A stretch of DNA of 64,000 nt from VRUE01 sp963774555 (GCA_963774555.1 CAVZFL010000002.1:744001-808000); one strand, 5' to 3'. Shown: positions 49,862 to 60,195, numbered from the stretch's first letter. Numbers and translations are program-made. The notes: generated by a model from the sequence alone, not told the origin.

Positions 49862-50469
49862 CCCGGCAACTCCCCGAGCAGGCGATCGACGATGGTGCGG
49901 GCGTAATCGAAGACCCGGCGGTCGCCGGAGAGCCGATAGCGCGAGTTGGCGCCCATCACGACGGCGAAGAGCTCGAAGGCGAAGGGGGCGGGATCGGCGG
50001 CGCCGGCGATCCTCGCCTGGTGCTCGAGCTCGGCGAGCCAGGTGTCAAGCGCGGCGGCGATCGCGTCGCGCACAGGACCCGGCCGGTCGTCGTACTCGGC
50101 CGAGGTCGCCGCCCAGAAGCAGCCGCCCGAGTAGGTGTCCGAAGTGAGGTGGGCGATGTAGCTGTCGGCCATCGCCCGCAGGCGAGGGGCGCCATCCGGA
50201 GCCCCCAGTGCCGGCTCGATCACGGCAGCACGAAAACGCTGTGCGGCAGTCTCCACTGCCGCCAGCTGCAACTCCTGCTTGGAGCCGAAGTGGGCGAAGA
50301 GGCCGCTCTTGCTCATCTCCAGCTCGCCGGCCAACCGCCCGATCGTCAAGCCCTCCAGCCCCGCCACGGAGGCCAGATCCACGGCCCGTTCAAGGATCGC
50401 CGCGCGGGTCTCAGCCCCCTTGCTTCCCTCGGGGTGTGCGCGGCCTTGGGACTCGGTGGCAGTCGCCAT
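49858..50469 (-). CDS. TetR family transcriptional regulator
   Basis: The product is 203 aa. The N-terminal HTH is AETRAAILERAVDLASVAGL, EGLTIGRLAGELEMSKSGLF, AHFGSKQELQLAAVE, followed by a helical ligand-binding domain (YIAHLTSDTYSGGCFWAATS, ALDTWLAELEHQARIAGAAD). A perfect palindrome 20 bases upstream of its ATG lies between it and a cupin gene, so it probably represses both itself and the cupin. The SnoaL-like gene is coupled downstream. Confidence 0.92.
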   Translation of the reverse strand: MATATESQGRAHPEGSKGAETRAAILERAVDLASVAGLEGLTIGRLAGELEMSKSGLFAHFGSKQELQLAAVETAAQRFRAAVIEPALGAPDGAPRLRAMADSYIAHLTSDTYSGGCFWAATSAEYDDRPGPVRDAIAAALDTWLAELEHQARIAGAADPAPFAFELFAVVMGANSRYRLSGDRRVFDYARTIVDRLLGELPG

Positions 50470-50488
50470 CGAACCAGGTTATAGAAAA

Positions 50489-50504
50489 GCACGAACGTTC
50501 GTGC
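50489..50504. promoter_or_regulatory. TetR operator, 16-bp perfect palindrome
   Basis: GCACGAACGTTCGTGC is a perfect 16-bp palindrome, 20 bases from the tetR start and 63 from the cupin start. The AACGTT-centred, arm-GCACG design is common for AcrR/TetR repressors. Symmetric location between divergent genes supports autorepression. Confidence 0.8.
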
Positions 50505-50566
50505 AAATGCGTTAGTCTGCGCCGCCCATCCCCGATCGCGGGGACCACTGCTTCCAAGGAGGAGAC

Positions 50567-50965
50567 ATGGCAGGACATGCGGTCAAGAAGATCGACGACA
50601 TGGAGGCCGTCTTCGGCGGCGCCTTCAAGCGCGCCCGGGCCGAGCTCGGCGTCGAATCGTTCGGCATGCAGATCATCGACATGCCGCCCAACTACGACAA
50701 CTACCCCGAGCACGACCACGGCGAAGACGGTCAGGAGGAGGTCTACGTGACCCTCCGCGGCTCGGGCGAGCTGGAGATCGAAGGCGAGCGCTTCCCGCTC
50801 GACGACGACCACGTGGCCCGCGTCGGCCCCGGCATCACCCGCAAGGTGTGGCCAGGCGACGACGGCATTCGCATCCTCGTCCTCGGCGGCAAGGCCGGCG
50901 AGACCTACGAGGCGCCCGACATCACCAAGCTCGGCGAGCCCGACCCGATGGCGGCCAGCAGCTAG
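50567..50965 (+). CDS. Cupin-domain protein
   Basis: The product is 132 aa with AAGGAGG upstream. The cupin barrel shows PPNYDNYPEHDHGEDGQEEV (metal His x2 and Glu, about residues 40-59), YVTLRGSGELEIEGERFPLD and VGPGITRKVWPGDDGIRILV. Metal ligands are therefore largely present. The function may be a small dioxygenase-like or storage role; the substrate is not inferable. It is under the palindrome between it and tetR. It shares CTAG with the convergent 60-aa gene. Confidence 0.85.
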   Translation: MAGHAVKKIDDMEAVFGGAFKRARAELGVESFGMQIIDMPPNYDNYPEHDHGEDGQEEVYVTLRGSGELEIEGERFPLDDDHVARVGPGITRKVWPGDDGIRILVLGGKAGETYEAPDITKLGEPDPMAASS

Positions 50966-51144
50966 GAGTCTCCCTCCCTGTCCCGGCCGCGCGGCTCGTG
51001 GCCGGGACAGGCGAGGACGGGGACCCGCGGATAGCGCGGATAGCGCGGGTCGGAGCGGGAGCGCAGGCAGAGCGAGAACACCGAGCCACGGGTGTTCGGC
51101 ACCAGCTGCTGGTGAACGCAGCTATCGCAGAGACCCGGCGACAT
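50962..51144 (-). CDS. Small Cys-containing protein, 60 aa
   Basis: The product reads MSPGLCDSCVHQQLVPNTRG, SVFSLCLRSRSDPRYPRYPR, VPVLACPGHEPR. A CxxC near the start and two further Cys (positions about 26 and 46) suggest a four-Cys zinc or iron-sulfur knot. It overlaps the 3' end of bcp by 23 bases on the same strand, which suggests translational coupling. The motif order (CxxC ... RSxSDPRYPRYPRxPVLACPG) recalls short actinobacterial proteins of unknown function. The reading is supported by composition and position, not by a known activity. Confidence 0.6.
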   Translation of the reverse strand: MSPGLCDSCVHQQLVPNTRGSVFSLCLRSRSDPRYPRYPRVPVLACPGHEPRGRDREGDS

Positions 51145-51598
51145 CCGCCAGCGCCTTCAGCACGACGTCGTCGTGCGTTTTCGGCGAGACCTTGGGGAAG
51201 ACCTTGGCGATCCTGCCATCGGGATCGACGATGAAGGTGGCGCGCTGGACGCCCATGTACTTCTTGCCGTACATCGACTTCTCGACCCAGGTGCCGTAGG
51301 CCTCGGCGACAGCGTGGTCGGCGTCGGCCAGGAGGGTGAACTCGAGGTCGAACTTCGAGGCGAACTTCTTCACCGCCGCGACCTCGTCGGGCGAGACGCC
51401 GATCACGCGCGCGCCGGCGGCCTTGTAGTCGGTGCCGTGGTCGCGGACGCTGCAGGCCTGAGTCGTGCAGCCCGGCGTGTCGGCGCGGGGATAAAAATAC
51501 AGTACGACCGTCTGTCCCCTGAGGTCGGAAAGCTTGACCGGATCGCCGTTCTGGTCGGGCAGCTCGAAGTCGGGAGCCTTGTCGCCTGCCTGGAGCAT
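51122..51598 (-). CDS. bcp: Bcp/PrxQ-type peroxiredoxin
   Basis: The product is 158 aa. It reduces peroxides with a thiol. The active site is YPRADTPGCTTQACSVRDHG with peroxidatic Cys44 and resolving Cys49 in the CxxxxC spacing of PrxQ. KAPDFELPDQNGDPVKLSDL and VGVSPDEVAAVKKFASKF-type segments complete the fold. The start is ATG at 51598. A truncated relative of this gene lies 1 kb away at 52618-52730. Confidence 0.94.
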   Translation of the reverse strand: MLQAGDKAPDFELPDQNGDPVKLSDLRGQTVVLYFYPRADTPGCTTQACSVRDHGTDYKAAGARVIGVSPDEVAAVKKFASKFDLEFTLLADADHAVAEAYGTWVEKSMYGKKYMGVQRATFIVDPDGRIAKVFPKVSPKTHDDVVLKALADVAGSLR

Positions 51599-51686
51599 CG
51601 GCGGCGGAGGCTATCTCACGGGCCGCGGTCGACTTCGACGCGTGGCGAGCCCCCTGCCCATCTCTGGCTTGAAGCTCCTGGAGGCG

Positions 51687-51703
51687 TAGTGCGTATCGCG
51701 CTA
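51687..51703. promoter_or_regulatory. Near-palindrome before mazE
   Basis: TAGTGCG and CGCGCTA form an inverted repeat, with one mismatch, around TAT. It lies 11 bases before the mazE start, where an autoregulatory site of the antitoxin is expected. Confidence 0.4.
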
Positions 51704-51713
51704 CACTATCCGT

Positions 51714-51971
51714 ATGGCTTCCGCTTCTCAGCCGCTCTCACTTCGGCTCGGTGCCGAAGGCCAACGGGCGCTGGAGGCCATCGCCCGCAAGCGTGGCATC
51801 ACCCGCGCTGAGGCTGCCCGCCAGGCGATCGCCGAGACGGCCGAGCGCGAGGGCCGCCGCGCCGGCCTGGCGGCAGAGGTGGCTCGCTTGGCAGAAGACC
51901 CGGTCGACCGCGCCGAGCGCGAGCGCGTCATGGCCGATATGGACGCCGTCGCCGGCGACTGGCCCGATTGA
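51714..51971 (+). CDS. mazE: MazE/RHH-like antitoxin
   Basis: The product is 85 aa. The N-terminal PLSLRLGAEGQRALEAIARK and RGITRAEAARQAIAETAERE form a ribbon-helix-helix-like DNA-binding fold. The acidic C-terminus (DPVDRAERERVMADMDAVAG) likely wraps the toxin. The stop overlaps the toxin start (TTGA). It is likely the antitoxin and autorepressor of the pair. Confidence 0.8.
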   Translation: MASASQPLSLRLGAEGQRALEAIARKRGITRAEAARQAIAETAEREGRRAGLAAEVARLAEDPVDRAERERVMADMDAVAGDWPD

Positions 51972-52285
51972 CGCGCGGCGATGTCTACCGAGTGCGGCTG
52001 CCCTCCCGCCGCGGCCGCGAGCAACGGGGCGCTCGCTACGCGGTCTTGGTTCAGGCGGACGAGCTCCTTGGACTCTCCACCGTGCTGGTGGCGCCAACGT
52101 CGCGCAGCGTGCTTGCGGCAAGCTTTCGGCCCGAGGTGGAGGTTGCCGGCTCGCGCACCCGGGTCATGGTCGAGCAACTGCGCGCACTCGACATCCAGCG
52201 CCTCGACGAGCTCGCGGGACGGCTGGATGCAGCCGAGATGCGAGAGGTTGACGAGGCTCTCTCACTGATTCTGGCTCTTAGCTGA
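51968..52285 (+). CDS. mazF: MazF/PemK-like toxin
   Basis: The product is 105 aa from TTG at 51968, whose bases overlap the antitoxin stop. MazF features: MTRGDVYRVRLPSRRGREQR at the N-terminus, YAVLVQADELLGLSTVLVAP (the RP/SKRPVLV-like strand) and RTRVMVEQLRALDIQRLDEL with the conserved Gln-region after a beta strand. MazF cleaves mRNA at short sites. Here the family Arg that contacts RNA is probably R14 or R17, which is inference. Confidence 0.85.
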   Translation: MTRGDVYRVRLPSRRGREQRGARYAVLVQADELLGLSTVLVAPTSRSVLAASFRPEVEVAGSRTRVMVEQLRALDIQRLDELAGRLDAAEMREVDEALSLILALS

Positions 52286-52338
52286 GCGAGAATCAGCGTG
52301 AGCGGCAGCCCCTGAGTCGCGCGCACAGAGCCGTTGCG

Positions 52339-52611
52339 ATGAACGTTCCCGACTACGACATCACCGCTGTAGAGGTCATCGAGCACGGGGTGCTCGAACT
52401 GACCTTCGCCGATGGCACCACCGGCAGAGTCGATGTCCTCGCTCGCCTGCAGGGCCCGGTCTTCGAGCGCGCGCGAACCCCGGACGGGTTCCGCGAGGTT
52501 CACATCGCTGAGGGCACCGTCGCCTGGCCCGGAGGCGCCGACCTCGCGCCGGACACGCTCTACGAGCGCGTGCGCTCAGGCGATTGGCCGGTCGATGTCG
52601 TGGCAGCCTGA
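52339..52611 (+). CDS. DUF2442 protein
   Basis: The product is 90 aa, MNVPDYDITAVEVIEHGVLE, LTFADGTTGRVDVLARLQGP, then VAWPGGADLAPDTLYERVRS. The FADG-x-x-G-x-V-D and WPxGxDLxPDxLYE pattern is that of DUF2442, a small domain of unknown function often found near toxin-antitoxin genes. It sits 53 bases after mazF, so it may belong with that module. Its 3' end abuts the remnant of a peroxiredoxin on the opposite strand. Confidence 0.82.
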   Translation: MNVPDYDITAVEVIEHGVLELTFADGTTGRVDVLARLQGPVFERARTPDGFREVHIAEGTVAWPGGADLAPDTLYERVRSGDWPVDVVAA

Positions 52612-52617
52612 CGCCGG

Positions 52618-52730
52618 TTCCTCAGCCAGTAGAGGACGACGGTCTCGCCCTTGAGGCCGGAGAGGCTGACCTCGTTGCCATCCTGGTCGGGCAGGGTGAA
52701 GTCGGGGGCACTTGCCCCGGCCTCGAGCAC
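52618..52730 (-). pseudogene. Truncated PrxQ-like peroxiredoxin remnant
   Basis: From GTG at 52730 (overlapping the upstream stop as TAGTG) the minus strand reads VLEAGASAPDFTLPDQDGNE, VSLSGLKGETVVLYWLR. This aligns with MLQAGDKAPDFELPDQNGDP and the continuation LRGQTVVLYFYPR of the intact bcp. The similarity stops before the active-site CxxxxC motif, at the DUF2442 end. It is therefore a 5' fragment of a peroxiredoxin gene whose rest was lost when the mazEF-DUF2442 segment arrived or rearranged (inference). Confidence 0.8.
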
Positions 52731-53086
52731 TACTCGGAATCCCCGCCCTGGTCCTCGCGGCCGGGGTCCTGGCCGTTCTCGCCTTCGTCGAGCTCCTCGT
52801 CGCCCTGCTCCAAGGCGGTCTCCGAGACGGAGCCGCTGGAACCGGGGTGGTAGCTGGTCTGGAAGGACTCGAGCACGCGGTCGCGGTGGTCTTCGTCGAC
52901 CGGGACCTCGTCGGAGATGCGGACCCAGTCGGCGCCCTCGTAGGCCTCCATGTTGAAGACCTCCTGGTCGAGCGAGGTCGAGTCGTCGACCACGACCAGG
53001 ACCTCGGTCTGCGGGTTGAAGTAGGTCCCGGGCTGCATCAGCAGCTCCTCGACCTCGTAGAGGTTCTCCTCGGCGGCGCCAGCCAT
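52730..53086 (-). CDS. Acidic hypothetical protein, 118 aa
   Basis: The start is ATG at 53086 overlapping the stop of the next gene upstream (TGATG). The product reads MAGAAEENLYEVEELLMQPG, TYFNPQTEVLVVVDDSTSLD, then an acidic tail (GDEELDEGENGQDPGREDQG). The first ~75 residues look folded, with a strand-helix pattern (QEVFNMEAYEGADWVRISDE) and a DDST turn. The family is unknown. It is co-transcribed with the 157-aa membrane protein. Confidence 0.6.
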   Translation of the reverse strand: MAGAAEENLYEVEELLMQPGTYFNPQTEVLVVVDDSTSLDQEVFNMEAYEGADWVRISDEVPVDEDHRDRVLESFQTSYHPGSSGSVSETALEQGDEELDEGENGQDPGREDQGGDSE

Positions 53087-53559
53087 CAGTTGCCCAATCC
53101 TATGAAATCGGCGACCTGGCGCTCCACCTCGGCCTCGACGTCCAGTGGCTCCTTGCCGCCACGCATGCGCCGTTCGTTGCGCGCGATCACCAGCTGACGC
53201 ACCTCCGCCCGCAGCTTCTGGTCGAGATCCGGCCGCTCGCCGGCCTTCGGCGGGAGCAGGCGCTCCATCTCGGCCTCGACGTCGATTGGCTCCTCCCCAC
53301 GCCGTAAGCGCCGGTAGGACTTCGCCTCCAGCATCTGGCGCGCCTCGGCTGCCTGGATCGCCGGATCGACTTTCGCCGGCGAGGAGCCCAGGCGCGGCGG
53401 CGGCATCGAGTGCATGATCCCGAAGCGCCCCTTGCCGATTTCATCCCAGGCGCCGCCGGAACGGAGGAAGCTGAAGGCTGCGAAGGGGAGGATCGCAAGC
53501 GTGATCGCGGCCAGCACGTAGCCGCTCTGCAGGCTGGTCAACGCCAAGGGGCAGACCAT
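53086..53559 (-). CDS. Membrane-anchored hypothetical protein with internal repeat, 157 aa
   Basis: I place the start at ATG 53559; the open frame further upstream is not convincing. An N-terminal hydrophobic helix (about 10-32, SGYVLAAITLAILPFAAFSF) anchors it. The cytoplasmic part repeats a motif: RRLRRGEEPIDVEAEMERLL and RRMRGGKEPLDVEAEVERQV, separated by a KLRAEVRQLVIARNE helix. This looks like two SHOCT-like or related short repeats, but I cannot name the family. It is co-expressed with the acidic protein downstream (TGATG). Confidence 0.6.
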   Translation of the reverse strand: MVCPLALTSLQSGYVLAAITLAILPFAAFSFLRSGGAWDEIGKGRFGIMHSMPPPRLGSSPAKVDPAIQAAEARQMLEAKSYRRLRRGEEPIDVEAEMERLLPPKAGERPDLDQKLRAEVRQLVIARNERRMRGGKEPLDVEAEVERQVADFIGLGN

Positions 53560-53615
53560 GGCGCTGAAGGGTAGGGGTCTCGCCGCGGCGCCGTCATCCG
53601 GTACCCTTGGGCTGG

Positions 53616-53631
53616 TTGACTGACCAGTCAA
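53616..53631. promoter_or_regulatory. Palindromic operator upstream of acyl-CoA dehydrogenase
   Basis: TTGACTGACCAGTCAA is a 16-bp palindrome with arms TTGACTG and CAGTCAA. It differs from the P450 site at 46257-46272 only by a symmetric A/G change per arm and the centre orientation. It lies 73 bases before the acyl-CoA dehydrogenase start and 57 before the divergent membrane-protein gene. A TetR-type fatty-acid regulator is the likely binder (inference). Confidence 0.65.
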
Positions 53632-53703
53632 TCGGTGGTCGTCGCCCCCCGGCGAGGCCGCATCAAAACGGCTTAAGCACTGACATAGAAGGAGCTTCGA
53701 CCA

Positions 53704-54937
<1,234 letters not shown>

Positions 54938-54947
54938 CCAAGATTCA

Positions 54948-55001
54948 CCGCCGACGGGCCTGAAACCGTCCATTATTGGGACGTTTCAGGCCCGTCGGCG
55001 G
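54948..55001. terminator. Bidirectional terminator between acyl-CoA dehydrogenase and typA
   Basis: CCGCCGACGGGCCTGAAAC and GTTTCAGGCCCGTCGGCGG pair over 19 bases. An inner GTCC/GGAC extension surrounds an AT-rich loop (ATTATT). It lies between convergent stops. Confidence 0.8.
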
Positions 55002-55005
55002 GAGG

Positions 55006-56832
<1,827 letters not shown>

Positions 56833-56861
56833 TGCGGGGGAGGTTAGGGAAGGCCTTGGGG

Positions 56862-56890
56862 CAAAAAGAGGCCCGCCAGTGGCGGGCCCC
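56862..56890 (-). terminator. Rho-independent terminator after the cold-shock gene
   Basis: On the minus strand GGCCCGCC and GGCGGGCC surround ACT and are followed by TCTTTTTG. This is a standard stem and T-run, between the cold-shock stop and the typA start. Confidence 0.85.
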
Positions 56891-56914
56891 GTACTGCTCA
56901 AGTGCGGTGCGCGA

Positions 56915-57121
56915 CTACGAGGTCTGCTGAACGCTCGCCGCGGCCGGGCCCTTGGGGCCTTCCTCGGACTCGTAGCTCACCTTGGCACCCTCCGCCAGGG
57001 ACTTGAAGCCCTCGCCGAGGATCGCGCTGTGATGGACGAAGACGTCCTTCGAGCCGTCATCGGGCGTGATGAACCCGTAACCCTTGTCGTCGCTGAACCA
57101 CTTGACTGTTCCAGTGGGCAT
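56915..57121 (-). CDS. Cold-shock protein (CspA family)
   Basis: The product is 68 aa, a single OB-fold nucleic-acid chaperone. The RNA-binding motifs are KWFSDDKGYGFITPDD (RNP1) and DVFVHHSAI (RNP2). GFKSLAEGAKVSYESEEGPK and the AASVQQTS end are typical of actinobacterial Csp. The 5' region (57122-57210) probably includes a leader, often a thermosensor in this family, but no motif is certain. Its own terminator follows. Confidence 0.95.
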   Translation of the reverse strand: MPTGTVKWFSDDKGYGFITPDDGSKDVFVHHSAILGEGFKSLAEGAKVSYESEEGPKGPAAASVQQTS

Positions 57122-57309
57122 GTTGCCTCCACTTGATGTGCTGCGAACGCGGAGGCTTCAGATAAAGCAACGACGCGAGCGCTAAACACGACTTTGCCGG
57201 ATATCGATCCGACCTAACGCGGGGACCGTAGCAAGGATCGGGGTGCGGCCGCGGCGCTCGGATCGCCGTCCAGCGGTGTTCAGGAGGTCAAGGGACCGGT
57301 CGATACCCG

Positions 57310-59592
57310 ATGCAGATGACGCCAGAGCACCCCTCCCGCCGCTGGATCGGCACGCTCCCGGCTGCCGCTCTCGCCGCGGCGCTGACGCTCGCGCCCGGCG
57401 CTTCGGCGTCGAAGCTCGACCCGCTCACGGACCGCAACCTGCCGCCTCGCCTCGAGCAGCTGGCCACCCCACCTCTCTCCCGGGACGGCAACCGGGTGCT
57501 CGGCTACGTGCACTTCGAACGCGGCGCCGTCGCCGCTCTCGACGCGCTGCGCGCGGCCGGCGCCCGGATAGTCGAGGCCAGCCGCCGCTACCAGACGGTC
57601 ACGGTCGCGGCGAAGCCGGGCGATCTGGGCGAGCTCGGCGACCTTGCCCGGGTGGACGGCGTCACCCCGGTGCGCCGACCGATCGTCGCCGGCGTCGGCG
57701 GCTCGGCGTCGAGCGCCTCCCCAGTCACGCCCTGCTTCGGCGCCGCGACCTCCGAGGGGGATCTGCAGTTGAAGGCGATGGCCGCCCGCGACGGCTTCGA
57801 AGTCGACGGCAGCGGCGTCAAGGTCGGCATCCTCTCCGACTCGTTCAACCGCGATACCGCGGCGGACACCCGCGAATCGACCGACGTCGCCTCCGGCGAC
57901 CTGCCCGGGCCGGGCAGCCCCTGCGGGAGCACCTCCCCCGTGCAGGTGCTCGACGACAGCGAAGCGGGCGAGGACGAGGGCCGGGCGATGGCGCAGATCG
58001 TCCACGACCTCGCGCCGGGCGCCGAAATCGCCTTCGCCACGGCCTTCGACGACGAACTGACCTTCGCGAAAAACATCGGCGAGCTGGTCAAAGCCGGGGC
58101 GAAGGTGATCGTCGACGACGTCTTCTACCCCGAAGAGCCCTTCTTCCAGGACGGCCCGGTCGCGGTCGCCGTCAACGAAGCCGTCAAAGCCGGCGTCACC
58201 TACCTCTCCGCCGCCGGCAACGACAACCTGATCGACGGCAAAGGGCGGAACATCGCCTCCTGGGAAGCGCCCGAATTCCGCGACTCGAAAAGCTGCCCCG
58301 CCCCGCTGGTCGCCCTCTCCGAAGAAATCGAAGAAGCGGAAGGGCCCGGCAACGGCCTCGAACCCGATCACTGCATGGACTTCGACCCGGGGCCCGAACC
58401 GTCGGAAAGCGATGACACCTTCGGCCTCACGGTGTCGGGCGGGGCAACTCTGGTCGCGGACCTGCAATGGGCAGAACCCCGGGAAGGGGTCGAATCCGAC
58501 CTCGACGCATTCCTCTTCTCGGCGGCCGGGCAGCCGCTCAGGATTAGCATCGACCCCAACACCGGCCCGACCAAACCCCAGCAGCCGCTGGAGGTCCTCG
58601 AGTGGCGCAACAACAGCGGCGCTCCGGCGCAGGTCAACCTGATGATCAACCGCTTCAGCGGCGCCAACAGCACGCCGCTGAAGTTCGCCCTGCTGCAGAA
58701 CGGCGGCGGCGTGACCGCAACCGAGTACCCGGAATCCGCCGAAGGCGACACGGTCGGCCCGACGATCTTCGGCCACAGCGGCGCCGCCAGCGCGATCGGC
58801 GTCGGCGCGGCGCCGTACTTCGACGACGAAGCGCCGGAGGACTACTCCTCGCAGGGACCGCTCACGCACTACTTCGGGCCGGTGGCCGGGACGACTCCCG
58901 CCGAACCGCTGCTGACGCCGGAAGTCATCGCCAAGCCCGACGTGACCGCCACCGACGGCGGCGCCAACACCTTCTTCGGCTCCTGCGTCTCCCATACCTG
59001 GCGGTTCTTCGGCACCTCGGCCGCGGCGCCCCACGCCGCCGCGGTGGCGGCACTCGAGCTGCAGAAGGAACCCGGCGCGAGCGTGGAAGAAGTGCGGCAA
59101 GCGCTGACCGACTCGGCTGCGCCGATCGGCAAATTTCCACCGGAGGCGGTCGGCACGGGTCTGGTCGAAGCTCCCGAGGCGATCGCCGCGGTCAGCTCGA
59201 CCCCGTTCCCCGGCGGCACCCAGTTCGCCCAGCTGACGCCGCAGAACTGCAACCTGCCCTCCCCACCGGGCCCCACCCCCACGAGCCCAACGCCCACCCC
59301 CGTGCCTTCTGCGACCGTCCCCCGCCCGCCGCGCACCTTCTTCCGCCTGCGCCCGCCGAGGGTTGTCCGCACGCACCGGCGAAGTGCCCCGGTGACGTTC
59401 TCGTTCGGCTCCAGCGACAGCGAAGCCTCCTTCGCCTGCCGCATCGACGGTGGCCTCTTCCGCCCCTGCCCGGCGACGCTGAGGCGACGGTTCGGCGTCG
59501 GCTGGCACACCCTGCGCGTGGTCGCCCGCGACGCGAGCGGCAGCGATCCGACGCCGGCGAGCTACCGCTTCCAGGTCAAGCGAGTTGGGTGA
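57310..59592 (+). CDS. Secreted S8-like serine protease with Glu at the His position
   Basis: The product is 760 aa. Signal peptide (RRWIGTLPAAALAAALTLAP). The catalytic Asp motif is VKVGILSDSFNRDTAADTRE. Where subtilisin has HGTHVAG, this protein has DEGRAMAQIVHDLAPGAEIA, so Glu may replace His, as in Glu-Asp-Ser sedolisin-type triads. The Ser motif is FFGTSAAAPHAAAVAALEL. A Pro/Thr linker (PPGPTPTSPTPTPVPSATVP) leads to a C-terminal Ig-like module (SFGSSDSEASFACRIDGGLF ... WHTLRVVARDASGSDPTP). It is an exported protease or a binding derivative. Activity is not certain. Confidence 0.82.
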   Translation: MQMTPEHPSRRWIGTLPAAALAAALTLAPGASASKLDPLTDRNLPPRLEQLATPPLSRDGNRVLGYVHFERGAVAALDALRAAGARIVEASRRYQTVTVAAKPGDLGELGDLARVDGVTPVRRPIVAGVGGSASSASPVTPCFGAATSEGDLQLKAMAARDGFEVDGSGVKVGILSDSFNRDTAADTRESTDVASGDLPGPGSPCGSTSPVQVLDDSEAGEDEGRAMAQIVHDLAPGAEIAFATAFDDELTFAKNIGELVKAGAKVIVDDVFYPEEPFFQDGPVAVAVNEAVKAGVTYLSAAGNDNLIDGKGRNIASWEAPEFRDSKSCPAPLVALSEEIEEAEGPGNGLEPDHCMDFDPGPEPSESDDTFGLTVSGGATLVADLQWAEPREGVESDLDAFLFSAAGQPLRISIDPNTGPTKPQQPLEVLEWRNNSGAPAQVNLMINRFSGANSTPLKFALLQNGGGVTATEYPESAEGDTVGPTIFGHSGAASAIGVGAAPYFDDEAPEDYSSQGPLTHYFGPVAGTTPAEPLLTPEVIAKPDVTATDGGANTFFGSCVSHTWRFFGTSAAAPHAAAVAALELQKEPGASVEEVRQALTDSAAPIGKFPPEAVGTGLVEAPEAIAAVSSTPFPGGTQFAQLTPQNCNLPSPPGPTPTSPTPTPVPSATVPRPPRTFFRLRPPRVVRTHRRSAPVTFSFGSSDSEASFACRIDGGLFRPCPATLRRRFGVGWHTLRVVARDASGSDPTPASYRFQVKRVG

Positions 59593-59598
59593 TCCGGC

Positions 59599-60195
59599 TC
59601 AGAAGATCCCGCCGAGCAGGTCGAGCTTGGTGCCGAAGTAGACGGAGATCGCGGTGATCGGCAGGTAGCCGACCGCAGTCGTCCAGAGGAAGCGCCAGGT
59701 CGGCACGCGGGCGGCTCCGGCGGCGTAGGAGACGAGGCTGAAGGGCAGGATCGGGATCAGCCGGGCGCCGATCAGCACCTTGGCGCCGCCGCGCTCGATC
59801 CGACGCTCGGTGCGCTCAAAGCGCTCCTCCCCCAGCCAGCGGTCGAGCAGCGGTCGCGCCACCGAGCGACCGATCGCGAAGCAGGCCAGACCGGAGAGCA
59901 GCCAGCCGGCCATCATCAGCGCCAGCGCCGGCAGGAAGCCGTAGACGAGCCCCGCCGCCGCGTCGACGATCTCGGCCGGGTAGAAGACGACCGCGTGGAT
60001 CAGCGTCAGGACCAGGATCAGCAGCGGGCCGGCGGCCCCGAGGCTGTGGATCTGGCGGCGCACCTCTTCGGTGTCGCCGTGGACCGCCGCCACCGCGGCG
60101 TCGTGCAGCGCCGGGATCGCGAAGACCAGCGCCGCGAGCACGGCCACCCCCGCCAGAGTGACGCCGATCTCGATCCAGGGCGGCCGCCTATCCAC
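59599..60195 (-). CDS. TVP38/TMEM64 family membrane protein
   Basis: The product is 198 aa from GTG at 60195, overlapping the recD2 end by 8 bases. Several transmembrane helices; the VTT/SNARE-associated-like core is VFYPAEIVDAAAGLVYGFLP, and LSGLACFAIGRSVARPLLDR with the conserved Gly/Pro-rich loops. Family knowledge links VTT domains to lipid scrambling or membrane stress; the role here is unknown. It is convergent with the protease gene, 6 bases apart. Confidence 0.85.
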   Translation of the reverse strand: MDRRPPWIEIGVTLAGVAVLAALVFAIPALHDAAVAAVHGDTEEVRRQIHSLGAAGPLLILVLTLIHAVVFYPAEIVDAAAGLVYGFLPALALMMAGWLLSGLACFAIGRSVARPLLDRWLGEERFERTERRIERGGAKVLIGARLIPILPFSLVSYAAGAARVPTWRFLWTTAVGYLPITAISVYFGTKLDLLGGIF

